Source: Pinguiococcus pyrenoidosus (taxonomy: Eukaryota; Sar; Pinguiophyceae; Pinguiochrysidales; Pinguiochrysidaceae). From it: a stretch of DNA of 62,155 nt. The stretch's first letter is position 1; each line of letters begins with the position of its first letter. Below the pieces are notes generated by a model, which was not told the DNA's origin, did not search any database, and saw nothing but the letters and a program-made list of their open reading frames with translations. Positions 44,701 to 54,300 of this stretch are shown here, in pieces. The position numbers and the translations under genes are program-made. The stretch lies in assembly GCA_019677205.1 (NCBI GenBank), contig JAAMXY010000259.1:1-62155 (forward strand), read 5' to 3'.

Positions 44701-44899
44701 CGCATATCATCTGCCTCGTCGGTAAGGAAAACAAGAAACAGCATTACCACAGCAGCACCGCAGCACAGCAGCAGAGCTGCTAACCATTCGACCACATGAC
44801 TCTTCCGCTTCAACAGACGCACAGCACAGCGCTGCGGACTTGCGATTGCCTCTCCTCAAAGTGCAGCTGGACTGGCGTGATGAATCCATCTCCAGTTGA
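41749..44899 (+). CDS. E1-like (UBA1-related) protein lacking the catalytic Cys domain, nine exons
   Basis: Related to ubiquitin-activating enzymes. Exons by eye: 41749-41809 (weak), 41860-42046, 42120-43470, 43537-43767, 43845-44097, 44162-44325, 44464-44562, 44643-44721 and 44817-44899. All phases agree, total 835 residues; UBA1 is about 1050. The inactive-adenylation half is clear (SVLITGRGLETCGVLLARLL, GGVRKITLHEA, then ALNAPEDQCTV and TRGVLCSAFCDL). The second half has LLVGANSAGSTFSSLW where E1 has GxGxxG, ADATSDHVVNHMDRLQ in place of the D.D...NRQF motif, and VPLVILDTT plus VQAVVPFITASYDERR. E1 next has the PxCT active-site region and about 220 residues of SCCH; here the text jumps to GWLAAEGLVAVLRVLQG. 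A ubiquitin-fold-like end (HTCWDFMRV, LRLPLLKVQLDWRDE) is kept. Likely a pseudo-E1. The first exon and the last three are the least certain. Confidence 0.65.
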
Positions 44900-45322
44900 G
44901 TGTTGGCAGGTCTTGCTCTTGCTCCAACACCTTCGTATGGGGGGGAGGGGGGGAGAAGTAAAAGAGGAAAGCAAACGATTGGGAAAGCTCATCCAGGGGA
45001 AGAAGAGGTTCTGTTCTGTATGAGTTGGTGTCGTCGTGCGTCTGCGTCTGCGTCACTGTCTCCTCACGATGTCTTTTCCTGTCTCTCACTGTCATTCTGA
45101 CCTTCTCTCTTTCCCTTCTCTACCTCCTTCTCCCGATGGATCTCCTTTTTGTACACGGACGGCGGTGTCTGCTGAAAGGCATGTGGAGCACAGGCAGACT
45201 TCGGAGCTTCAGTCAATCGAACATTCAATTCTCCCACGAACGGAACGAGACGGAATGTAGGGCACTTTTCAACGGGACACCCAGGAGCAAAGGAAACACT
45301 GGCCACGGGAGACCATGGCTCA
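44900..45322. other. Convergent 3' regions, E1-like gene / MINPP-type gene
   Basis: 423 bp between two stops. It includes a G-rich run near 44939-44960 and a C/T-rich stretch at 45050-45140. I see no gene in it. Confidence 0.5.
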
Positions 45323-47025
45323 TCACCACGCGCACTTGCAGGAGCTATGGCAAAGGCTACTGAAGGGCGGCAAGGCCTCGAGGAGCTTCCGGACTCCCGC
45401 CAAAAACTCGTCCGAGGGACATGCGTGTCGCTCACACCAGCTGGGCGTCACGGGCTCCTCGTTGACAAACATGCGCACGGTGCTTGCCTTGCCGCACTTG
45501 GTCACCATGGTGGCAATGTTGGCGCCGAAGGGCACTATTCGGGACGTGCGGAACTGTCGTGCGTCGCGCTCCTCGTGAGACAGGTCCGCGGTGAGGCGGA
45601 GGCCGGCGTCGTCGAAGAGATTGAGGATGCTAAGCACGCCCAGGAGGGTCTCGCTGTGCCCCACGTTGAAGCGCGCTTTCTTCGGTCGCTCGTTGTCAGG
45701 TGGCGCGAGCGCCACTTCGACGTCGTCGTACAGCTGCTGCAGCCAGTCGCGGGCGATCTGCGACTGCAGCTCGCCCAGGTAGCTCTCGTAGTACTTCTCC
45801 AGGTCGCGCAGGTAGTTGAAGGTCTCCAGCGGCGTAAACGCACTCAGCGAGGTCTGGCCCAGGAACGCTTCACACCATCTGAAGGAAGGGAGGAAGGATC
45901 AGAAAAGCTCACGAAGAAGGAGATGAGGCAGAAAGAGGCCTTCAAGTTAGGAGCTGTGGAAGTGTACGAGCGTCTCACCGATCGTTGCGATTGTGGAGGA
46001 TGACGTCGTAGGCGCAGGCGTCCAAGGCGGTCAGCGCGTCAGCGGGCGTGAAGTCCAGAGCGGGCGGCACGCCGAGGTTCTTCGCGACCAGACCGGTGGC
46101 GTTGAGCACCTCTTGGCTCTTGAGGAAGGCGTCGCGCTGTGCGTAGGTGTCGCTGTTCTTGAGCACCGTGTTGACGTAGTCGTCGCAGAGATCGTAGAAC
46201 ATCAAGAGCGTATCTTCCTGCGCGCTGGCGGCCTCGAACGCCACGTCCGTCTGCGTGCCAAAGAAGCCCCTGGCGAGCGCCGCCGCGCTTCGGCCTATGC
46301 AGTTCGAAGGACGCGCGTTGGAGTCGTTGGTCGCCGAAAAAATTCGTGCTACCCAGCGCGGAGGAGACCGAGAGCCGAAAGGCCTCTTGGAAGGAACAGG
46401 CATCGGGGATCCGAGCAGGTCTTACCAGTTCGCGACCGAAACGAGTGCCGCACGGAGAAGCTCACGGGGTCGTAGCCGTGCGCATCCAGCACCAGCAGCC
46501 AGCCCAGGCGCTCTCGCCAGCGAAAGCCTATCAAGAAGAGCTCGTCGAGGCCCCTCGGAGACAGCAGGCCGTCCTCCCAATCGCCCACCCCAAGGTGGTA
46601 CGTCCGCAGCCAGGGCGGGCTCTCCCGCGTGGTGTTCCCCTTCAGCTTGTTGGAGAGCTCCCGAATCCGCTCCGCCTCGTCCATGCTGTTACCGAAGCAG
46701 CTGCCATGAGCAACGAACACCGGCGCAGGACGCAAGAGCCTTGCTGCGCGGCTTGCAAGAGCAGCGGCAGGGAGGCTTACTTGGGGTTCCGGCTCCCGTG
46801 CCTGACCAGCAGATTGAGATGCTTGATGGTGCAGACGTCTCCGACGGCCAGCTCGGGGCGCTGCAGGCCCAGCGTCTCCAGGAAGCTGTCGGGACTTGCC
46901 AGCACCGTGGTGGTGTACGCCGTCTTGGTGGCGGCCGGCACGACGTTGTCGCTGAAGATGCCCTGCCGCGACGCCGCCGCCCGCTGCAGCGCCGCCAGGG
47001 CGCTGAGGCAGAGGAGGCCTCTCAT
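45323..47025 (-). CDS. MINPP1-like: Multiple inositol polyphosphate phosphatase (MINPP/histidine acid phosphatase)
   Basis: Histidine acid phosphatases of the MINPP branch remove phosphates from InsP6 and other inositol phosphates in the ER lumen or outside the cell. Exons 47025-46781, 46685-46426, 46348-45979 and 45878-45323, with introns of 95, 77 and 100 bp and phases 2, 1, 2, give 476 residues. A signal peptide is evident (MRGLLCLSALAALQRAAA). The catalytic motif RHGSRNP is at 75-81, split right after by the first intron. Then follow DWEDGLLSPRGLDELFLIGFRWRERL and RIFSATNDSNARPSNCIGRSAAALARGFFG (substrate-side region). The proton-donor motif reads HSE at about 366-368 (VGHSETLLGVLSIL), where MINPPs have HAE. 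VPFGANIATMV and FVNEEPV follow. The start lies 491 bp from the 5-phosphatase start on the other strand. Confidence 0.85.
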
Positions 47026-47516
47026 GGCTGTGCGCGCGCGCTCCACGGACTCGCTGCGGACTCGCGGGCTCCGGCCGCCGGGCTCTGCGACGCTGCAACC
47101 GCCGCGGAAGAACAAATCTTCGGAGGGCAGGTCCGGGCTTCAACGCTTAACCATGCTTCCTTACGGCGGAGGAAGGATTGGTCCGGGATGGAGCCCTGGA
47201 GAAGTCGAAGGGATTGGTCGTGCCCGCGACCTGGCAGACGGTGCAGCCAATGCCTGCAAGCGGGTGCTTCGCCACCTCAGCTGAAGGTTGCGGGAGCACC
47301 GCGAGAGTTCCGCTGGACGGGGCAAGGGCATTACGCCGGGAGGTACTGCGGTCACAGTACCTCCCGGCGTGTGATTGGCCACCCGGGGTCCGAAACAGCA
47401 TCTGGCGCGCCTTGCGCAGCTGTAGTTCCCTACACTTAGCGATCACACGACTGACGCAGCTGGAGCCGCCCGAACGCCGCTCTTGCGCAGCCATGCTACA
47501 GTATCCATAGCGCGGC
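47026..47516. promoter_or_regulatory. Divergent promoter of two inositol-phosphate phosphatase genes
   Basis: 491 bp between the MINPP-type start (leftward) and the 5-phosphatase start (rightward). It includes the perfect hairpin at 47333-47370 and an inverted CCAAT box (ATTGG near 47374). Confidence 0.5.
47333..47370. promoter_or_regulatory. Perfect 16-bp inverted repeat, 6-nt loop
   Basis: ACGCCGGGAGGTACTG (47333-47348), loop CGGTCA, then its exact complement CAGTACCTCCCGGCGT (47355-47370). It lies about 146 bp before the 5-phosphatase ATG and 308 bp from the other start. It could be a dimeric protein site or form an extrusion or RNA hairpin. No function is proven. Confidence 0.6.
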
Positions 47517-50500
47517 ATGGCCGGACGGGTCCCGGCGAGGCCAACGCGCCGGCCAGCGGCTTTGGCCATGAGGCGCTACCGGCGCCAAGGGGGGCCTCTG
47601 GACGCTGCGTGGGCGCCAAGCGGAGCTCGCTGGTTGCAGCTCAGCGTGCTGCTGTGCTTGGCAGTCATGTCGACCGATGCGGCGGACGCACAGGTGGTGT
47701 TCCACAAGACCAGGACCATGAGCGAGCTGCGCTCCGCGGTGGGCGCCATCGAAACGGACGACGACTCGCCCTCGGCGGTAAGACAGCCCGTGCAACTGCA
47801 ACCTTGCAATGGCGCTTGCGCGGCAGTGGCAAGGAAGCGGCAGAGAGGGGGAGCCGACAGGAGGACAGGGGGAGGGAGAGGGGCGGTGGCGAGGCGGAGG
47901 TGGAAGTGGTGGAAGTGCTTGGCGAGCCTTTTCGCCTCGGCTTGTTTTCTTCCCCCTCTCTCTTCTCTCTCTCTTTGTCTCTCTCTCTGTCTTTATCTCT
48001 TTGTCTCTCTCTTTGTCTCTCTCTTTGTCTCTCTTTCTCTCTCTCTCTCTCTCTGTCTTTGTCTCTCTCTCTGTCTTTGTCTCTTTGTCTCTCTCTCTCT
48101 CTCTCTGTCTTTATCTCTTTGTCTGCGTCTCTCTTACCGGCTCTGTGGGTCCTTCCTCCGCCTTTGCTGCGGGCTTTGCCTTGGTTTGCCTTGCCTCGCG
48201 ATCTTCAGGAGTGCCGCCTTTTCCTTTTGGTCTTCCTGCCCTCTTCCCTTCTGGCTTCGCCTCCTGCCTCTCGGCTCGTGAGGGCTGTGCGTTGGGTTGA
48301 GACTTGAGTTGTCTTTCTGGGGAGCAACCGGGGCGAAGGGGGAAGTTGATTTGCGCAATGGCACGACGAGAAGAGAGATGCAGAAGTCACGGGGGCCCTT
48401 CCACGCAGTCCATGCCCTCCCTTCTAACGGTTGCGGCTCTCTCGTCTTTTTGCTGCCACCACAGGTGCTCTCCCGAGTTCAGAACTTCTGGCAAACGGGC
48501 TTCCCCGAAGGCGAGCAAGCGCGGTCCGAGAGCGGCGTTGCAGAGCGTCGCGCCGCGCACCACAGCAGAGAGCGGACCCTGAGCGACAAGGAACTGCAGC
48601 AGGAGCACCTGCGCGCGCTCCTGGTGTCGTTGAAACGGGCGAGTCTCGAGCGCAACAAGCTACTCGGAGAGCTGCAGACCGGCGCCACGCTCGAGGACCT
48701 TCTCGAGTCGGCGGGCGGCAGGGCCGACGGGGATGGCAAGCTGACTCCCAAGGAGCGCTGGGGCTTCGCCTTCAACTGGTGGTTCCGCCAGGCCTCCTCC
48801 AAGCGGGAGAACCGCTCGCAATCGCGCTCGCCGTCCAGGGCGACGCCAGACGACGATAGCGACCGGCCATCCGACCCGCTCTCCCCGATGGCCGGCGCCC
48901 ATGGCGATGACGACGACGGGAGCGCGTCCGACCTGTCCGGAATGCGCTCTCCGCATATGGGCGACCTCGAGGACGAGGCGCACACCAAGAAACCCTCGCC
49001 GCTGGCCAGGGTGGAGGCTAGGCACTTAGAACCGGGCGACGAACACTTCCGCCCGTCTCCCAAGCCCCGCCTCCAGCGCCGTCCAGGCTGGCGAGCCTTG
49101 CCCCACCCGCCCGACATGCCGCCGCCGCCGCCGCCCAGCGCGCCGGCGCCAGTGCTCGGCGAGGTCATGTCCATGCGCCAGGCGGAGTCTGGCGACGCAG
49201 ACGAATCGGACGTCTCGCAAAGCGAAGTGGAAGACGACAGCGTGATGGGGCAGGAGCTCTCCGGTCGCATGAGGAAGGACTCTTCGCGAGATGGAGACGC
49301 GGACGTGGAGCCGCACGAGACTGAGGGAGAAGGTGCCAATCGCGGAGTGGCCAGGCGGGGATCCCTCGCGTCCTCTGCTCACCGCATCGGCAATCTCATC
49401 GCCGCCTTTGAACACGGCTTGAAGCGCAAGAACGGCCCACCGCCCACCAAGGACAACCTCAGGAAGGCGGATGCGCCCCGTCGCGGACGGAGGAAGAACT
49501 CGCAGGGCAGGGCGCTACACCGCGCCGTCTCTGCCTCGCCAACGGGCCCGGCGCGAGGCGATCGCACGCCGCATGGCAGCTTCGAGAGCCGCCACAGCAG
49601 CAAGGCGAGTCAGCTCTTGGGCTGTGACGACGCCGTGGAGTTCAACACCTCGTCCTCCGGGCGCCTGCCGCTCGAACAATCCAACAGCTTGATGACCGAT
49701 GAGGCCTTCACCAGCGGCCGCTCGCTCGGTTCCGCCAAGAAGCGGATGGCGGACGCACAGTCGTGGGAGGCGGCGACCGCCTCGATATCGCCGTACGTCC
49801 GCTTCAAGGACCAGGAGGCGGCGCCGTCCGAGAAGAGCAGGTGGCAGAAGCTCCGCGTGGCCATCGTGACCTGGAACCTGTCGGAGCGGACGCCCGTGCT
49901 GGAGGACATGTCCTTTCTGGCCAGCGACAAGCACATCAAGGGCGCGGACCTCGTGATTGTCGGCGTCCAGGAATGCCAGACCTCCAAGCCGCGGCGGAAG
50001 GAAGGCCATCGGAGCCGGAAGTGGCGCGACCTGCTCATGCGCACCGTGGGCTCGCACAAGGAGTTCGTGTGCAGGCACGTGATGGGCGGCGTCCAGCTGG
50101 CCGTGTTCGCGACCAGCGAGACCTACGAGAGCCTGCACAACGTGATGCCCGTCAAGATCCCGTGCGGACTGGGAAATGTGTGGACGAACAAGGGCGGCAT
50201 CGCTCTCTTCATCGAGCTGTACCCGCCGGGCCATGACCATCTGGACGCCGAAGTGAAGGAGGACGCCGAGAAGCCCTTGAAGCTGGCGTTCGTGTGCGCG
50301 CACCTGGCCGCTCACCAGAGCGAAGTCGCTCGGCGCAATGCGGACTACTGGCGCGTCATGAGCAAGCTGAGCGAAGCGGCTCACCTCATCCAGTCCGGCG
50401 CCGAAGGCGCCTGGGACGACGAAGCTATGTTCTCCCCGACCAACCCTCTTGAGGGAGAGAAGCACAGCAGCCTAGGGACTGACGGAAAGGGCGACTCGAA

Positions 50501-51260
50501 GGACGATGCCGAGGAGAAGGAAGTAGCCGTCGAGCGCGAGAGTAGCGGAGGGTCCGGAGCACCGGAGCGAGCGAAGCCGCCCAAGTTCCAAGGAAGGAAG
50601 GGCAGCTCGACGGAGCCGCTTGAGCTGCCGGCCGCGGAGGTGCCCAAGTCCATGTTCGTCGCCCAGGAGGCGGAATGTGCCGTGCTCGATCAGCAGCTGG
50701 ACATTTTGAATCATTCCGAGGTCGGGGTGGATGGCCTGTGGTTCTTCGGAGACCTGAACTACCGCCTCGACCTCGGTCGGCGAGAGGCGGAGGAAATCAT
50801 CTTGCACGTCCGGGACATCCGCTCCCTGACGCGGAGCAAGAAGCGCAAGCAGAACCGGGACACCGGAGACGCCATGGACCGCACCCAGGCGCTCATCCGG
50901 GAGCAGGAAGAAGTGGCGAAGACGCTGCTGGAGCAGCTGCAGCACTACGATCAGCTGCACGCGCAGCGCTCCTCCGGGCTGGCCTTTCGCGGCCTCAGCG
51001 AGGGGCCCATCTACTTCGAGCCGACCTTCAAGTACGATCACGATAGTGACAACTACGACTCGTCAAGCAAGCAGCGTGTGCCAAGTTGGACCGATAGAAT
51101 TCTCTTTAGACGGAGCAGCGTTCGTCCCGGGGCGAGAACGAGCGTGCTGCGATACGAAAGTGTGCGCTGGGCGCGACACTCGGACCACAGGCCCGTCCTT
51201 GGTGTTTTTGAAATGCGGCTGGAAGACTCGGCGTCCAGCACGGGGCCGCAGCAGGAGTAA
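47517..51260 (+). CDS. Inositol polyphosphate 5-phosphatase
   Basis: Removes the 5-phosphate from phosphoinositides or soluble inositol phosphates. Exon 1 is 47517-47777 and exon 2 48465-51260. A 687-bp intron (donor GTAAGA, acceptor TGCTGCCACCACAG) joins in phase 0, giving 1018 residues. The catalytic EEP fold is in exon 2: VAIVTWNLSE (about 557), ADLVIVGVQEC, GNVWTNKGGIALFIEL, FVCAHLAAHQSEV, LWFFGDLNYRLDL (about 850), VPSWTDRIL (about 961) and WARHSDHRPVLG (about 992). An acidic insert (about 150 residues) interrupts the fold between AHLAAH and GDLNYR. Residues 90-540 are Ser/Arg/Asp-rich and disordered. Exon 1 encodes a hydrophobic stretch (WLQLSVLLCLAVMSTDA) like a signal sequence, odd for a cytosolic lipid phosphatase. 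The 3' end is 82 bp from the RICTOR stop. Confidence 0.9.
47946..48135. repeat. Polypyrimidine minisatellite in 5-phosphatase intron
   Basis: About 180 bp of almost pure C/T with repeating TCTCTCTC-TTTGTC/TCTGTC units of 10-14 bp on the coding strand. It makes up a quarter of the only long intron in the window. Confidence 0.9.
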
Positions 51261-51341
51261 GTAGACTACACGTCACAGAAAAGAACCAGGGAACTTGCAT
51301 TTCTCTCTTGCTCGCCTCTTTCTCTCGCTTTCTAGACATTG

Positions 51342-54300
51342 CTACACTTTCTCCTCGGGCGCTTCGTGGCGCTTCGTGGCGCTTCGTGGCGCTTCGTGCC
51401 GGGGCTGCGCTCCCGTCGCATCCGCGTTGTGCTGCTGCGATTTCAGCCGCCTGACCAAGCCGTCCAAGGCTCGGCTGTCGAACTCGCAATTGTTCTCCGC
51501 GAAGTAGCCCAGGAGGACGCGCCTCGCATTGAGGCTGAAGCGATAGGACGCGAGGAGGTGGTGGATCAGCAGCAGGAGGCGTTGGCTTTGGAAGGTCTTT
51601 TTCGTGTTGCGGCCTGTGCTTAACCGTCGAAGGTCTTTCGTCGTCTGCTTGCTGTCCTTCAGGTTGCAGAGCCGCCTGGCGAGCACGTAGACGTCCCGCT
51701 CCTCCGGCGTCATGTAGTCCGCGAGCTTTCCCAGCGGTACGCCATCGACGGTGCCGTCCGCTGCCAGCGCGGGCGATCCAGCGAAGGTGCATTCCACGGG
51801 ATCGAAGAGGCGGCCGAGCTGGCTCGGCAGGCACACTCCCACGGTCTGCATGCTCGCCCGGTCCCAGCCCCGCGTATACAGAGCATGCGCGCCCATGTTG
51901 GACAGCGACAACAGACCCAGAACGGAGTAGCTGGCCCCTCGGAGGCTGAGGCAGTCCGCGGACGTCGTCATGCTGATCACAAAGTCGAGGAAGTCCTGGT
52001 CGAGGTCCTGGATGAGGCTCCAGCCGGTCACGGAGGATCCGATGTGGCCCAGCGCCCAGAGGGCAGCTCGCCGCAGCAGGGAAGGTGGCGGTGCACATCC
52101 GGGCTTTGCCCACGGCGTCGGACCGGGGTCCTCCCCGTGCAGGTTCTTCTTCTCGGTGTCGTCGGCGTCAATGCCACGAACGATGCGGAGAAGGTACTCG
52201 GCGACACCCGTCCTCTCCAGGTATTCGCAGCCGTCGTCCGTCTTGGCCACCTCGCCGAGGAAGTGGACCGGGAGAGGGATGTTCCGCGGCGTGCCCGGCT
52301 CCTGCTTGAAGACAAAGTCTACGGCCTTGAGCGTCCAGTCGCCTGCGAAGCTGTCCCGGAGCGCCTTGCGAAGGCCGGAGAAGATGAAGCGAGCAGGGGA
52401 GCCTTCCAGAGTCACCCAGAACTCGTCGTCAGCAGCGTCGCCGGTGTCAACCAGCTCCTGCGTGGTGCCGAGCTGCAGGAGCTTCTCGGTGACCTTCTGG
52501 CGCTCCTCCGGCGAGAAGGAGCACCAGTCGTTGAAGTCATCCGCCTCCATTTCGTCCGCGGACCCGAAGCCTGCAGGCATCTCCTCGTCCAAGCTGGACA
52601 TGGAGCGCAGGGATCCCGGCAGGTACGAGTTCCCACGATCCCCCGAGCTGTTGTGTGAGGCGCTCAGGAAGCTTGACGCCGCCGGCAAAGACGCGGCACC
52701 GCTCTGGGCACGCGCCGACGACCAGTTCGCGAGGATGTTGCCAACGTTCTCGGCCACCCCGAGGCTCCCGAAGCGATCGAGCGGTCGAGAGCCGATCTTC
52801 AGCGACACCGAAAGGGTTTGGTGCGGACCCACCAAGATGCCCGGATGGTCCTGCTCCGCCTCCACGTCCCTTTCGCTGACGGTGTTGAGAATGGTCGAGG
52901 ACGTCACGTTGAGGCGGACGCGCATCGCCCCCTGATCGAGCGGATCGTCCTCGAAGCTGAGCGCCGACGCACGAATGGCAGACGCGTCGAAGTGCCCTTC
53001 CAGCAGGCCGCGAGCCATCTGCGCTTTCCCCGAGCTGATCTTAATCTTCCCGTGCCAGGGCAGCCGGAGGAGGTGAGCGATTTGGTTCCGCACCTGCCCC
53101 GCCTCCACGCTATCGATGGCGTGGAGGTAGAGCGGAATGGGGCTCTGCACCCGCACCGCGGTGCCGACGGACTGCGGCGGACGGCCGAAGCCGACGTGCT
53201 TGTGGATCGTGGAGGTCAGGTGCGAGAAGGCGTCCCGCTTCTCCGAGCTGGCGCGATTGGCCTCCACGAAGATCTTCCCCAGCGCCGACTCCACCTTCAT
53301 GACGTACTTGACGAGGGCCGGCCCGCGCCACGCCTCCATGGCGCTCGTCATCCATTGCGACTGGCTCAGCGTGTGGAAGCCCGCTGGGCAGGACGTGAGG
53401 CGGTAGAGGAGCGACTCAGCGGAAGGGATGTGGGCGATGTTCGGCCGCTTCTGCACGATGGCGTTGAGGTACCGAATCGTCAAGGACGCCTCCTCCAGCG
53501 TGCTGACGGCGGACTCGGCAACCTCGAGGTGGTCTTCCTGCGCCAGGTCCACGAGGACCTGCACTGCCCATTCCTCCAGCTCCACCACGTGCGATCGGAG
53601 CAGAGCTCGCAGGACCGTGGAGCCGTAGAGTCGCAGATCTCGGTTCCTCTTTGCCATCCAGTCCTCGAACAGCCTGCGGCTGAAGAATCCGCTGAAGCTG
53701 TAGTCGAGCTGGCCCATGATCGTCTTGGTCAGATAGTTCAGGGAGGTGTAGTCCCCGAGCCGCTCAAGCTGCTCCTCCAGCTTCGAATCGCTGAGGTAGT
53801 CGCGGCCATGGGCGACCTCGGAGATGGCGCTGATGATGGTGAAGTACTCGCGGCTCATGGTCTCCGCCAGCGCGGCCGGCGACAGGATGGCCGACGCATG
53901 CGGTCCTCTGCCGATCGCCACCTCAAGCTCGGTGACGAGCAGCTTCGCGATGCCGCCGCGGTTGTCAGTCTCCATGAAGCGCAGCCCTTCCGATTGGCAC
54001 ACCAGCAGCGTGAAGAGCTTGCAGCCGCAGCCGACGTACTTCAGGTTCTCGTGCTTCCACTGGAGCCGCGCGAACTCGCTGACCTCACCGTGCCGCCGGC
54101 AGAAGAAGCCGGCCAGGCGCTTGATGAATTTCGTGGTCGACGCCTCCCGGAGCCGGTCCGGGTTGTTCAGCGTCGACTCGAGCGCCTCCGAGATCGCGTC
54201 CCAGTCCCAGTATCTCCAGTTCTTGTTGACTTTCACCTTGCTGCGGTTGAGCTGATCCTCGAGCACGTGCTTCTCCATCGCCAGGTCCAGCGACATCTTG

